This document shows positions 1 through 8,483 of a DNA stretch of 64,000 nt, in pieces. The number at the start of each line of letters is the position of its first letter. Within the stretch, counting starts at the first letter, position 1. Origin of the DNA: Victivallaceae bacterium (GTDB taxonomy: Bacteria > Verrucomicrobiota > Lentisphaeria > Victivallales > Victivallaceae); contig JAQUTL010000004.1 of NCBI GenBank assembly GCA_028709805.1, forward strand, positions 48,008 to 112,007, in the 5' to 3' direction. The notes under the pieces are model-generated. The model did not search any database. It worked only from the letters and a program-made list of their open reading frames with translations, and was not told the origin of the DNA. The position numbers were made by a program, and so were the translations under genes.

Positions 1-1071
1 CACCGCCACTTTCTGATCCCGAACCAGCTCGACAGCAAACTCATGACTGGACAATCCGGAACGCCTGATGCTCGGAAAAGCGTAAAACGCGCCGTTCGGC
101 ACAACGCAGTCCAGCCCGATGCGGTTCAGTCCCTCCACCATAACGTTGCGCCGCTCAAGATAGCTTTCCCGCATTCTGAGCATGTCCGGCCGGCCGTGAG
201 TCAACGCGTCAATCGCCGCCTCCTGACTGATGATCGAAGCGCACAGCATGCTGTATTGATGTATCTTCATCATTGCGCCGATAATATCCGCCGGCCCGCA
301 GGCGTAGCCGATCCGGAATCCGGTCATGGCGAACGCTTTGGAGAAGCCGTGCAGAAACACCGTGCGGTCGCGCATTCCCGGCAGCGACGCAATGCTCGGC
401 GCGCGGTCCACATAGGTAAGTTCCGAATATATTTCATCGGTTATCACGATCAGGTCATGCTTCACCGCGATGCGTGCGATCGCCTTCAGCTGTTCAAGAT
501 TCAGCGTGGCGCCGGTGGGATTGCACGGAAAATTCAGCATAAGCAGTTTTGTCCGCGGCGTGATCTTCGCCTCCAACTCGGCCGGATCGAGCGCAAAGTT
601 GTTCTCCACTCTCGTCTCCAGCGGAACCGGTATTCCGTGCGCCATCGTCACTTCGGCCGGATAAGACACATAACACGGCGCGGTGTAGATCACCTCGTCG
701 CCGGGATCGACCAGCGCCCGCACCGCCAGATCCAGCGCTTCGCTGACGCCGACGGTGACCAGGCACTCTTTCACCGGGTTGTATTCGACCTTATAGTCCG
801 TTGCCACATAGTCGCAGATCGCCCGGCGCAGCGGCAGCAGCCCCATATTGCTGGTGTAGCTGGTCTTGCCGCGTTCAAGCGAATATATGGCGTGCTCGCG
901 GATGGTCCACGGCGTCACGAAGTCCGGTTCGCCGACGCCAAGCGACACAATGTCCTTAACCGTGGTGACCAGATCGAAAAATTCACGGATGCCGCTTTTC
1001 GGCATCACTTCTATATGCTTTGCAATCCGCCCGTTACGGCGAGACGACGATTCGTTCAAGTTCTGGCTCAT
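1..1071 (-). CDS. Class I/II PLP aminotransferase, 3' end outside window
   Basis: Fold-type I pyridoxal-phosphate aminotransferase, aspartate/aromatic aminotransferase-like; the C-terminal end lies beyond base 1. The 357 visible codons include LGVGEPDFVTP near the N-terminus, NFPCNPTGA (substrate/PLP asparagine), DEIY, and the PLP-lysine motif HGFSKAFAMTGFRIGYA. The ATG at 1071 is preferred because translation from it matches the family almost from the start. It overlaps the end of the Lrp-type gene by 38 nt, so the two are probably co-transcribed and translationally coupled. Pairing with an Lrp/AsnC regulator suggests amino-acid metabolism, but the exact substrate cannot be read from the sequence. 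Confidence 0.9.
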   Translation of the reverse strand, partial: MSQNLNESSSRRNGRIAKHIEVMPKSGIREFFDLVTTVKDIVSLGVGEPDFVTPWTIREHAIYSLERGKTSYTSNMGLLPLRRAICDYVATDYKVEYNPVKECLVTVGVSEALDLAVRALVDPGDEVIYTAPCYVSYPAEVTMAHGIPVPLETRVENNFALDPAELEAKITPRTKLLMLNFPCNPTGATLNLEQLKAIARIAVKHDLIVITDEIYSELTYVDRAPSIASLPGMRDRTVFLHGFSKAFAMTGFRIGYACGPADIIGAMMKIHQYSMLCASIISQEAAIDALTHGRPDMLRMRESYLERRNVMVEGLNRIGLDCVVPNGAFYAFPSIRRSGLSSHEFAVELVRDQKVAV

Positions 1072-1516
1072 TTGTCATCAACCTTCCTGATTCCTTGTAT
1101 TTCTTAAGCATGAACAGCGTGGAGCAGGAAAGCACGCCGTCGATGGTGGAAAGTTTCGCCGCCACAAAATTGGCGATGTCCTGAAGCGAGCGGCCGTAGA
1201 CTTCAAGCTGAAGATCGTAGTTCCCGGAGACCAGATAGACGTTGATGACCTCCGGGAATCGGGCAATCCGCATTGCGGCCCGGTCAAATCCGCCGTCGCG
1301 CTGCGGCGACACTTTGACTTCGATCAGAGCGCGGACCATGCCGTCATCGGCCAGTTCGTCATTGACCACGGCATGATAGCCGCAGATCACGTTGTCCGCT
1401 TCAAGTTCATGAATGGCCGCCGCCACCGCTTCGGGGTCGGCGTTCAGAAGTCCGGCTATTTCGGCGACTTCCATGCGCGCGTTGCGCTTAAGAATATCTA
1501 AAATCTTTTTTTTCAT
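1034..1516 (-). CDS. Lrp/AsnC family transcriptional regulator
   Basis: A 160-residue protein with an N-terminal winged helix-turn-helix (about residues 1-50, ILKRNARMEVAEIAGLLN) followed by a RAM/AsnC ligand-binding domain (about 65-140; EVINVYLVSGNYDLQLEV is the typical core). Lrp-family proteins bind amino acids and control amino-acid metabolism genes. It sits 19 nt after cdsA and overlaps the downstream aminotransferase, so it may regulate that enzyme or its own operon. The size is normal for the family. The effector is unknown. Confidence 0.9.
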   Translation of the reverse strand: MKKKILDILKRNARMEVAEIAGLLNADPEAVAAAIHELEADNVICGYHAVVNDELADDGMVRALIEVKVSPQRDGGFDRAAMRIARFPEVINVYLVSGNYDLQLEVYGRSLQDIANFVAAKLSTIDGVLSCSTLFMLKKYKESGRLMTNEPELERIVVSP

Positions 1517-1535
1517 AAATATCCTTCCTCCGTGG

Positions 1536-2384
1536 TTAATTTAACAGCAGATACGGAAATATCAAGCTGAAAACCGGAGCATTGTATATAAAACTGTCCA
1601 TGATGTCCCAAATTCCGCCCATACCGGGCAGCAGCCGGCCGGAATCTTTGATTCCGCAGCCGCGTTTGAGCACCGACTCGGTGAGGTCGCCGCAAAATCC
1701 GCCCCAGAACAGCGCAACGCCGAGAATCAGCAGCAGCGGCCAGCCGGCCGAAATCCAATCCAGCCCGGCGCCCAGCAGAAAACTGACGCCGACACTGGTG
1801 ACAAGTCCGCCCACCGTCCCTTCAATCGACTTCCTGGGGCTGATCCGCGGCGCCACCGGATGATTGCGTCCGCGGCTTATCCGGTTGGACAGCATGCCGA
1901 TGCAATATGCGCCGGTGTCGCCCGCCTTGGTCACCAGAACCATATATCCGAACAGCTTGAAGTCGGTCAACCCGATATTCAGAAGTCCGAAAACCGGCGG
2001 CAGCGCCATTATCAGAATGCCGAAACTTACCGCCAGTTTTTTGGCGTTCAGCGCGAACTCCGAACCGCACAGCAGCATGCCCCATCCCCAGACCAGCGGC
2101 GCGGCCAGCAGCGCCGCGCCGACTGCGGCGCAGGTCCGAAAGTCCCACCCGCAAAGCCTGCTCAACGCGGACAACAGCACCGCCGCGCCGGAATAGACCG
2201 CCGCCGGCATGACAAAAGCCCGGAGTTCGAGCTTTTCCAGCATTCCGGCCATCTCGCGCGTCATGGCAAAAGCCGTCAACGCGGCCGCGAAGCCGAAAAT
2301 CCAGCCGCCGGGCGCGGGGAAGACGAACATCAGGACAAAAACACTCAAAAGCACGGTAAAACTAATGATTCTGAACTTAAACAC
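1536..2384 (-). CDS. cdsA: Phosphatidate cytidylyltransferase CdsA
   Basis: Integral membrane enzyme that makes CDP-diacylglycerol from CTP and phosphatidate, the entry point for phospholipid synthesis. It has 282 residues with about seven hydrophobic segments and a C-terminal CDP-alcohol signature SVLKRGCGIKDSGRLLPGMG followed by GIWDIMDS. The usual HGG and DRxD elements read MGG and DIMD here, a substitution I recall from other PVC bacteria. The start is GTG directly after the uppS stop codon, so translation is coupled. The uppS-cdsA order is the common bacterial arrangement. Confidence 0.93.
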   Translation of the reverse strand: MFKFRIISFTVLLSVFVLMFVFPAPGGWIFGFAAALTAFAMTREMAGMLEKLELRAFVMPAAVYSGAAVLLSALSRLCGWDFRTCAAVGAALLAAPLVWGWGMLLCGSEFALNAKKLAVSFGILIMALPPVFGLLNIGLTDFKLFGYMVLVTKAGDTGAYCIGMLSNRISRGRNHPVAPRISPRKSIEGTVGGLVTSVGVSFLLGAGLDWISAGWPLLLILGVALFWGGFCGDLTESVLKRGCGIKDSGRLLPGMGGIWDIMDSFIYNAPVFSLIFPYLLLN

Positions 2385-3101
2385 TTACTTTTTCCTTCCG
2401 CCGAACCGCCGGTCGCGGTTCTGATAAGATTTTATCGCCCTGCCGAATTCCTCCTCGTCAAAATCCGGCCAGAGAACCGGCGTGACGTACAGTTCCGAAT
2501 ATGCTATCTGCCAAAGCAGGAAATTGCTGATTCGTTGTTCGCCGGAAGTGCGGATCATCAGGTCGGGGTCCGGGATTTCCGGGTGATAGAGATAGGAGGC
2601 GAACAGCTTTTCGTCGATCTTCTCCGGCGCGATTTTTCCGGCGGCGGCGTCCGCCGCCATTTTCTTCGCGGCATCGACAAGCTCGGCCCGGCCGCCGTAA
2701 CTGAGCGCCAGGATCAGGGTCCCTCCGCGATTATTTGAGGTCGCCTCAATCGCGGCAAGCAGTTTTGAGCGGGACGGAAACGGCAGGTCGGAGGTTCGCC
2801 CCGTCGTCAACAGCCGGACATCGTTTTCCATCATCGACGGCAGTTTGCGGTCAAGAAAATCGCCGAGCAGCCCCATCAGCGCCGCCACCTCCTGCGGCGA
2901 CCGCTTCCAGTTTTCGGTGCTGAACGCATAGAGCGTCAGATATTTTACGCCGAACTTTCTTGCGGCGTCCAGCGCCGCCTCCACCGCTTCGGCGCCGGCG
3001 CGATGGCCTTCGACCCGCGCCAGACCGCGATGTTCGGCCCAGCGCCCGTTGCCGTCCATGATAATTGCGACGTGCTCCGGAACTTTCAGCTCATTTGCCA
3101 T
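2385..3101 (-). CDS. uppS: Isoprenyl transferase / undecaprenyl diphosphate synthase
   Basis: Cis-prenyltransferase that makes the C55 undecaprenyl diphosphate carrier for peptidoglycan and LPS. Visible motifs are VAIIMDGNGRWA (catalytic Asp), YAFSTENWKRS, SYGGRAELVDA, PDLMIRTSGEQRISNFLLWQ and ELYVTPVLWPDF. The start MANELKVPEH at 3101 is chosen over one 33 nt upstream because family homology begins there and the extra residues are Arg/Trp-rich. It overlaps gmhA by 11 nt and abuts cdsA, so it lies inside an envelope-biogenesis operon. Length (238 aa) is normal. Confidence 0.95.
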   Translation of the reverse strand: MANELKVPEHVAIIMDGNGRWAEHRGLARVEGHRAGAEAVEAALDAARKFGVKYLTLYAFSTENWKRSPQEVAALMGLLGDFLDRKLPSMMENDVRLLTTGRTSDLPFPSRSKLLAAIEATSNNRGGTLILALSYGGRAELVDAAKKMAADAAAGKIAPEKIDEKLFASYLYHPEIPDPDLMIRTSGEQRISNFLLWQIAYSELYVTPVLWPDFDEEEFGRAIKSYQNRDRRFGGRKK

Positions 3102-3726
3102 AGAAGTGCTCCTCCACCGCCAGACACACCGCATGGTAGATCGGCAGGTGGAACTCCTGAACCAGATACGGCTCTGAGGCCGGAACCGTCACCGCCAGTT
3201 CGGCGTATTTCTCACAGACTCCGTGCCGGTTGCCGGTCAGCAGCGCGGTGTTCACCATCCGGAGCTTCGCCGCCATCAGCGCATAGCGGATATTGACGGA
3301 ACCGCCGCTGGTGGAAATGCCGATGAACATGTCGCCCGGCCGGCTCTGCGCGTAAAGCTGCTGGGCGTAGACGTAATCGGCGCCGACGTCATTCCAGAAC
3401 GCGGTCACAAAACCGATCTGGCTGTGCAGCGCCACGCAGGGCAGCGCCGGTTCGAGCACCGAGGCGAGTTTTTCACCGTCGGCGCCGAATTCCGCGACCA
3501 GAAGCCCGCGCTCGTCGGCGTCGACATGACGGCGCAGACGGAAACTTTTCAGCAGTTCCCCCGCGATATGGTCGGCGTCGGCGCAGCTGCCGCCGTTGCC
3601 GGCCACGAACAGCCGTCCGCCGTTTTCATACACGGAAATTATCCGCGCGGTAAGCTCGCATATCTGCGCCCGGCACTCCGTCAGCACCGGATAGCGCACA
3701 ATAAGATCGTCGATGATTTTGTTCAT
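3091..3726 (-). CDS. gmhA: SIS-domain phosphoheptose isomerase (GmhA-like)
   Basis: A 211-residue sugar isomerase domain protein resembling sedoheptulose-7-phosphate isomerase, the first step of heptose synthesis for LPS core. Motifs include GGRLFVAGNGGSCADADHIA, GDMFIGISTSGGSVNI and the C-terminal EFHLPIYHAVCLAVEEHF carrying the conserved His. It is slightly longer than typical GmhA (about 190 aa), with extra residues around 70-100. It is the first gene of the gmhA-uppS-cdsA-lrp-aminotransferase transcript, and a good promoter lies immediately upstream. Substrate assignment is by family resemblance only. Confidence 0.85.
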   Translation of the reverse strand: MNKIIDDLIVRYPVLTECRAQICELTARIISVYENGGRLFVAGNGGSCADADHIAGELLKSFRLRRHVDADERGLLVAEFGADGEKLASVLEPALPCVALHSQIGFVTAFWNDVGADYVYAQQLYAQSRPGDMFIGISTSGGSVNIRYALMAAKLRMVNTALLTGNRHGVCEKYAELAVTVPASEPYLVQEFHLPIYHAVCLAVEEHFYGK

Positions 3727-3757
3727 AAATCAGAGTTTCCTTGTCATTCGGAGATTA

Positions 3758-3785
3758 AATATAAGACGTTTTGCGTATTTTTCAA
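3758..3785 (-). promoter_or_regulatory. Sigma70-type promoter for gmhA operon
   Basis: Reading the minus strand, TTGAAA (3785-3780) is followed after 16 nt by TATATT (3763-3758), about 30 nt before the gmhA start, with an AAGGA ribosome-binding site in between. It sits between the prmC stop and gmhA, so the envelope operon has its own promoter although read-through from prmC is possible. Confidence 0.6.
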
Positions 3786-3792
3786 ACCGGAA

Positions 3793-4620
3793 TTACGCTT
3801 TTTTGCCGTGGACGATGCGCGGACGGCCGTTGCAGTCGGCAATCACGCCCACCGCGCCGAACCCGGCCGCCGTCATGAAGCCGGAGACGGCCGCGGACTG
3901 GGTCTCGCCGATCTCCAGAATCAGCATTCCGCCGGACGCGATGAACTGCGGCGCCCGCTCCACGGCAAGCCGGATCAGCCGCAGCCCGGACTCCGGAGCG
4001 GTCAGGGCGAGACGGGGTTCAAAGTCGCGCACCTCCGCCGGACAATCCGCCAGTTCTTCTTCGGAAACATACGGCAGGTTGGCCGTCACAATGTCGAACA
4101 CGCGCTCTTTGTCCAGCGCCGAAAACAGATCGCTTTCCAGCAGTTCCACGCCGGTGAATCCGCAGCGGTCTCGGTTGCGCCGGGCAACGGCCAGCGCCGC
4201 CGGACTCACATCCACCGCCGTCACCTTCAAATCCCGCCGGAGGTCGAACAGACCGAGTGCAATCGCGCCCGACCCGGTTCCCACGTCCAGCACCCGCGCG
4301 TTCAGCCGCGCATTTTCGGCGGCGAACTCCACCAGCAGCTCGGTCTCCGGGCGCGGAATCAGCACATCCGGCCCCACCTCAAGTTCAAGGTTCATAAACC
4401 AGGCGCGGCGGAAAATATACTGCAAAGGCTCGCCGGCCTTCCGGCGGCGCATCGCGGAGAATGCAGCGGCCGCGCCGTCCGGCGGAACCTCGCGCGATCC
4501 GGCGGAGAGCGCGATTTCGCCGCGGCGGAGGTTGAAAACCCCGTCGATGATATATTCCGCCTCGAACCGGTTGCCGTCGAGTCCGGCGCTCAGCGCGGAG
4601 AGCAGTTCGGAAAATGTCAT
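3793..4620 (-). CDS. prmC: Release factor glutamine methyltransferase PrmC
   Basis: SAM-dependent methyltransferase that modifies the GGQ glutamine of class-1 peptide release factors. The N-terminal helical domain (about 1-80) is followed by DVLIPRPETELLV, the SAM-binding motif VLDVGTGSGAIALGL, and the catalytic loop, which reads ANLPYVSEEEL, i.e. NLPY rather than the textbook NPPY. The 275-residue length is normal. Its ATG overlaps the stop of the small upstream gene by 4 nt (ATGA). The 3' end lies close to the gmhA promoter. Confidence 0.93.
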   Translation of the reverse strand: MTFSELLSALSAGLDGNRFEAEYIIDGVFNLRRGEIALSAGSREVPPDGAAAAFSAMRRRKAGEPLQYIFRRAWFMNLELEVGPDVLIPRPETELLVEFAAENARLNARVLDVGTGSGAIALGLFDLRRDLKVTAVDVSPAALAVARRNRDRCGFTGVELLESDLFSALDKERVFDIVTANLPYVSEEELADCPAEVRDFEPRLALTAPESGLRLIRLAVERAPQFIASGGMLILEIGETQSAAVSGFMTAAGFGAVGVIADCNGRPRIVHGKKA

Positions 4621-4859
4621 GAGCGCGGCGACGCCTCCCTGATAAGGTCGCGGAATTCGTCCGGCGACAGCTCACCCATCGTCTTGCCGCGCGCCGAAAG
4701 TTTTTCACCGAACCTGATCGCGGTCTCCTTCATGACTTCGTGCGTTTCCTCGCTCCCGCCGACCAGAACAAAGTTGTCGCCTCTGGTGAGTCGCTGATGT
4801 CCGTCGTCGCCGTCCAGCCCGACTCCGGCCAGGATCGACGCATCGGCCTGTTTTACCAC
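4617..4859 (-). CDS. Small conserved-looking hypothetical protein upstream of prmC
   Basis: I do not recognise this family. The frame is coding-like up to an ATGA overlap with prmC, which argues that it is translated. About 80 residues, soluble, mixed charge: SILAGVGLDGDDGH near the N-terminus, FVLVGGSEETHEVMKETA in the middle, and a helical acidic tail. No transmembrane segment or cysteine is visible. The start is uncertain: GTG at 4859 has only a weak upstream purine stretch, and TTG at 4922 would extend it to 101 residues. It probably shares a transcript with prmC and diverges from frr. Confidence 0.55.
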   Translation of the reverse strand: MVKQADASILAGVGLDGDDGHQRLTRGDNFVLVGGSEETHEVMKETAIRFGEKLSARGKTMGELSPDEFRDLIREASPRS

Positions 4860-4941
4860 TTTGTGAAAATCCTTTCCCTGCGTTTTCCGTCCATAATATA
4901 CGCCGGAGGCGGCGCTTTGCAAGAAAATATCGGATGGCGGC

Positions 4942-4970
4942 TTGATTTTTTGCCGTTCGTGTTTTAATTT
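4942..4970 (+). promoter_or_regulatory. Putative promoter of frr
   Basis: TTGATT (4942-4947), a 17-nt spacer and TAATTT (4965-4970) lie 36 nt before the frr start, in an AT-rich stretch between the divergent small gene and frr. The hexamers match the sigma70 consensus only in part. Confidence 0.45.
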
Positions 4971-5005
4971 ATGTTAAAGAGAACACAAACATGGAGGGCT
5001 TAGCT

Positions 5006-5572
5006 ATGAATCAGGTATGCGACAAACTGCTTAAAAATTTTGAGGACCACGCAAAAAAAGCGCTCGGCGTAATGACCGACGATTTCAATTCGATCCGCAC
5101 CGGCAAGGCGTCGCCCGCGCTGATTGAAAATGTGATGGTCGACTATTACGGCACCCCCACCCGTCTGCGCGATCTTGCCGGCATCACCGCCCCCGAACCC
5201 CGCATGCTGCTGGTTCAGCCGTGGGACGTGTCGGCGGTAAAGGCCGCGGAAAAGGCGATCATCGCCGCCAACCTCGGCTTCAACCCGGTGAATGACGGCA
5301 AGGTGCTGCGCGTACCGGTGCCGGAACTTTCAGAGGAGCGCCGCCAGCAGTTGACCAAACAGGTCAAACAGCGCTCCGAAGAGGCCAAGGTCGCGGTCCG
5401 CAACCTGCGGCGCGACGCGAACGACGCGGCGAAAAAAGCGCAGAAAGGCGGCGAAATGACCGAGGACGAACTTAAGCAGCTCCTCGACCTGGTTCAGAAG
5501 TCAACGGACAAAACCACCGCCGAAGTTGACAAGATCGTGGCGGCCAAGGACAAGGAGCTGATGAGCATCTGA
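5006..5572 (+). CDS. frr: Ribosome recycling factor
   Basis: Releases the post-termination ribosome together with EF-G. The 188 residues cover the whole family: FNSIRTGKASPALIE, YYGTPTRL, ITAPEPRMLLVQPWD, LRVPVPELSEERRQQL, and a final helix ending in KDKELMSI. The ATG at 5006 is chosen because GGAGGG stands 7 nt upstream; an in-frame ATG at 4991 lies upstream of that site. The gene is monocistronic, with a promoter upstream and a strong hairpin terminator downstream. Confidence 0.96.
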   Translation: MNQVCDKLLKNFEDHAKKALGVMTDDFNSIRTGKASPALIENVMVDYYGTPTRLRDLAGITAPEPRMLLVQPWDVSAVKAAEKAIIAANLGFNPVNDGKVLRVPVPELSEERRQQLTKQVKQRSEEAKVAVRNLRRDANDAAKKAQKGGEMTEDELKQLLDLVQKSTDKTTAEVDKIVAAKDKELMSI

Positions 5573-5600
5573 CGCTCATTTGTCCATCCGGGAATATTCA

Positions 5601-5648
5601 GCGGCGGCGTCCGGAAACCTGCATGGTTTTCCGGCCGCCGCTTCTTTG
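5601..5648 (+). terminator. Rho-independent terminator of frr
   Basis: A GC-rich stem (GCGGCGG paired with CCGCCGC, extended by CCGGAAACC paired with GGTTTTCCGG with a bulge) around a TGCAT loop, followed by a T-rich tail. It begins 28 nt after the frr stop codon. Confidence 0.75.
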
Positions 5649-5726
5649 TACTTAAAAACCATACGTTTGAAAGACGCGGCGGGAATCGGAAAACCTTAAC
5701 GCTCCTGAAAACTGCGCCAAAACGAC

Positions 5727-5757
5727 AAAAAAAAGGAGCCGGAGCCGGCTCCTTTTT
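5727..5757. terminator. Bidirectional terminator hairpin
   Basis: Perfect stem GGAGCCGG/CCGGCTCC (5735-5752) flanked by an A-run on the left and a T-run on the right, so it can terminate both strands. It mainly serves the minus-strand formyltransferase-like gene that ends at 5785 and is a second barrier after frr. Confidence 0.75.
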
Positions 5758-5784
5758 ATGCGATTCCCGCAAAAAACATCCTGT

Positions 5785-6678
5785 TTACGCGATGACGCGC
5801 TCCGTTCCGTCCGGCGAAAATTCAATGGCGGTGACCGGAATGAATCCGGTACGCGACCGGAACATCAGCTGTTTTCCATCCATCTCGTAATAGCCGCGGG
5901 CGAAATACGCGGCGGCGCGCGGCAGAACCACATGGTCTCCGGCGTATTTCAACCGCTCCTGATTGAACGCGGCCAGCGTTTCAAGCTCATCGCCGAATCC
6001 GCCGGCCGGCTTCTTCTCCGGTCTGGCGGCGGCGATCATCTGGAGCCGGTCAAGCGACAGGCCGCGGAAGTCGATGGCGAGCGGCGCGGAAACACCGAGG
6101 ATCGGTCCGGCGTCCACATTGCTCCGGTCGGCGGCGAGCGGCTCGGTGACCATCACGCTGCTGCGCAGCGAGGTCATGCCGGCCAGGATCGCCCGCTCCA
6201 CCGGAACGGTGTTCAGCCCCACAAACAGCCGCCGGCCGGCGGCGTCCGTCGCGGTCAGGTCGCCGGGGTGAACGTTCAGGCACGGAAACGCGTCGGTGAT
6301 GTCGCACAGAGGGACAAATCCGGCGAAAATTCCGAAATCAAGTTCAAAATCGGTCAACTTGGCCAACAGCAGCTCCGTCCATTCCCGGCGCAGTCTGCGG
6401 CAGTTTTCGTCGGCCAGCGACACCCGTTTCTCGCCGTTGGCGTGATAAAAGTCGCGGATTGAGCACTCGACCAGCGGTATCCGGTACAAATGGGCCAGTT
6501 CGCGGGCGCGGCTTTTTTCCGGATTGTCGGTGACAATGGCGGCGATCTCATATTCGGTTGCGCGGCCGGCGGCGGCGAGCTTCAGCAGGACTTCGGCGTT
6601 GCTGCCGGAGCCGGACATGAAAATCGCGGTGCGCGGCACAGTGTGTCCGGCGCGCCGGACAAAAAATTTCCGGTTCAA
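5785..6678 (-). CDS. Formyltransferase-fold protein related to PurN
   Basis: A 297-residue member of the formyltransferase fold. It has the N-terminal nucleotide-binding loop IFMSGSGSNAEVL, CLNVHPGDL (the Asn and His of the formyl-transfer triad) and NVDAGPILG (the Asp). These fit phosphoribosylglycinamide formyltransferase. However, it is about 90 residues longer than typical PurN, has an extra C-terminal stretch (about 225-297), and no purine genes are nearby, so another N10-formyl-THF-dependent reaction is possible. The TTG start at 6678 has AAAGG 7 nt upstream. Monocistronic; terminator at 5727-5757. Confidence 0.75.
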   Translation of the reverse strand: MNRKFFVRRAGHTVPRTAIFMSGSGSNAEVLLKLAAAGRATEYEIAAIVTDNPEKSRARELAHLYRIPLVECSIRDFYHANGEKRVSLADENCRRLRREWTELLLAKLTDFELDFGIFAGFVPLCDITDAFPCLNVHPGDLTATDAAGRRLFVGLNTVPVERAILAGMTSLRSSVMVTEPLAADRSNVDAGPILGVSAPLAIDFRGLSLDRLQMIAAARPEKKPAGGFGDELETLAAFNQERLKYAGDHVVLPRAAAYFARGYYEMDGKQLMFRSRTGFIPVTAIEFSPDGTERVIA

Positions 6679-6866
6679 TTCAGAGCCTTTCTATTTGCTT
6701 GCAATTAAGGCGAATAATATACATCCCAATCCTTTTTTTTCAAATTTTTCACCGTTCTGTCTTTTTTTTTCAAAAAAACACGCTCCGCCGCTTGCGGGAG
6801 GGCCAAAAAGGTTTATTGTAATATGCGAACAGAAAAAATATGAATTTATTTATAAGAGGTCGAATC

Positions 6867-7430
6867 ATGAAAAAAATTTTGTTGCTGTCGGTCGCGCTTA
6901 TCGGAGTAGCCGCCGGCGTATTCGCCGGATTCTGGGACTGGTCCACGCCGTACCAGGGGCCGGATAAAGACGTCATCACGCTGGTCATCACCGGCAACTA
7001 CCGCAAGCCCCGCGCGATGGCGGAACTCATTCAGGCCGAAAACAACCAGCCGTTCATCCTGCTGCCGTATCAGGGGACGAAGGGCATCTTCTTCTGCCCC
7101 GGCGGACCGAACGCCGAGGCAATGGAAATTCAGGCCGACCAGTTCGCCCAGTTCGTGGTGTTTCTGAACCCGCGCCGCATCGTTATTCTCGGAGATGACC
7201 GCTATGTGCCGCTCGAATACCGTCAGCTGCTCGAATACAACGGCTTCTCGCCGGTGACCTTTTCCGGCGACTGGGACAAAGTGGCGCGCGACGTTGCGCA
7301 GCTTCTCCGGCTGCAGCGCCTGCCCGACAACTTCCGCCGGGTGATCCGCGAGACCACCGGCAACCACATCCCCGGTCAGGGACGTGACATGGAAGACGTC
7401 GGCACCGTAATCGCCATCGACAAAAAATAG
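6867..7430 (+). CDS. Secreted protein of unknown function
   Basis: Not recognised. The start at 6867 is supported by GAGG 7 nt upstream and by a clear signal peptide MKKILLLSVALIGVAAGVFA. The mature part (about 167 aa) starts FWDWSTPYQGPDKDVITLVI and contains repeated 'restore/inspect value' strand-like segments such as FILLPYQGTKGIFFCPGG and RRIVILGDDRYVPLEY, which suggest an alpha/beta fold. It ends 18 nt before an ABC-2 permease gene, so the two are likely co-transcribed and may work together in the envelope. Confidence 0.7.
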   Translation: MKKILLLSVALIGVAAGVFAGFWDWSTPYQGPDKDVITLVITGNYRKPRAMAELIQAENNQPFILLPYQGTKGIFFCPGGPNAEAMEIQADQFAQFVVFLNPRRIVILGDDRYVPLEYRQLLEYNGFSPVTFSGDWDKVARDVAQLLRLQRLPDNFRRVIRETTGNHIPGQGRDMEDVGTVIAIDKK

Positions 7431-7448
7431 ACGGAAGCCCCTTAGCCG

Positions 7449-8405
7449 ATGTGGAATCTGTTTAAAATCGCCGGGAACACGTTCCGGGAATCGCTGCGCG
7501 AACCGGTCTACAGTCTGCTGTTGATCTGCGGACTGTTTCTGATCGCCCACTACCCGTCCATCTCGCTGTTTGTGTTCAATGAACAGCTGAAGATGGTGGT
7601 CGATTCGTCAATGGCCACCAGCCTGCTGTTCGGGCTGTTCGCGGCGGTGCTCTCCAGCAGTCACACGGTATCGCAGGAAATGCGCAACGGCACGGTGCTG
7701 CTGCTGCTTTCCAAGCCGGTTCACCGCTGGAGCTTCATTCTGGCCAAAATAATCGGAATATCCGCAACGGTGATACTGTTCATGTTCATCCTGAACTGCG
7801 CGACGGTGGCGTCGGTTTACATCGCGGTCGATCAGTTCCGGACCGACGACCTGACCTACTACATGCTGCTCGGCATCATGGTGGTGTCGGCGGTATTCGG
7901 AATGCTGTTCAACTTTTTCAAAGGCAGCAGCTTCTCGGCGGCGATGGTGATTGCGCTCGGTCTGCTGATGCCGCTGTTCGCCGCGCTCTGCTACTTCACC
8001 AAAGAGGCGCCGGCGCTCTCAATGCCCGACCTGTTCAAGGCGCTGCTGCTGCTCTTCGGCGCGGTGACGGCGATGGCGACGCTGTCGGTGGCGTTCGCGG
8101 TCCGGCTGGACATGGTGGCAAACCTCTGCGTCTGCACGGTAATCTTTTTCCTTGGAATGGTGTCGAGTTTTCTGTTTCAGCGCGAAACCGGGTCGGCGGT
8201 TCTTGACGCCATACTCGGCGGTCTCTACGCAATATTCCCCAACTGGCAGTTTTTCTGGCTGGCCGACGCGATCGCGGTGGAACGCCCGATTCCGGTCGGT
8301 TATGTGATAAAGGCCTACATCTACGTCCTCTGCTACATTGCGCTCTGCTCGCTTTGGGCGGTGACGCTGTTCCAGAAGCGCGAAGTCGCCCGCGACTCCC
8401 GCTGA
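7449..8405 (+). CDS. ABC-2 type transporter permease
   Basis: A 318-residue membrane protein with about six transmembrane segments. The N-terminus IAGNTFRESLREPVYSLLL and the segment SQEMRNGTVLLLLSKPVHRW are typical of ABC-2 permeases of the NosY/YhfR kind. An ATPase partner is expected for such permeases, but none is encoded nearby; it may be supplied from elsewhere. It follows the secreted protein gene after 18 nt. Substrate unknown. Confidence 0.8.
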   Translation: MWNLFKIAGNTFRESLREPVYSLLLICGLFLIAHYPSISLFVFNEQLKMVVDSSMATSLLFGLFAAVLSSSHTVSQEMRNGTVLLLLSKPVHRWSFILAKIIGISATVILFMFILNCATVASVYIAVDQFRTDDLTYYMLLGIMVVSAVFGMLFNFFKGSSFSAAMVIALGLLMPLFAALCYFTKEAPALSMPDLFKALLLLFGAVTAMATLSVAFAVRLDMVANLCVCTVIFFLGMVSSFLFQRETGSAVLDAILGGLYAIFPNWQFFWLADAIAVERPIPVGYVIKAYIYVLCYIALCSLWAVTLFQKREVARDSR

Positions 8406-8483
8406 ACATATCTGCGGAAAACAAATAGCACACCCGACCGGACAGGATGCCGCGTGCCGGGCAACATGGAGATGGTCTGACAA

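Noticed and set aside
43..1107. Plus-strand open frame of 354 codons over the aminotransferase
   Set aside because: It is antisense to a gene with clear motifs, has no family match and is Arg/His-rich as expected for a reverse-frame shadow in GC-rich DNA.
3223..4797. Long plus-strand open frame over gmhA and prmC
   Set aside because: Antisense shadow; no recognisable domain and no ribosome-binding site.
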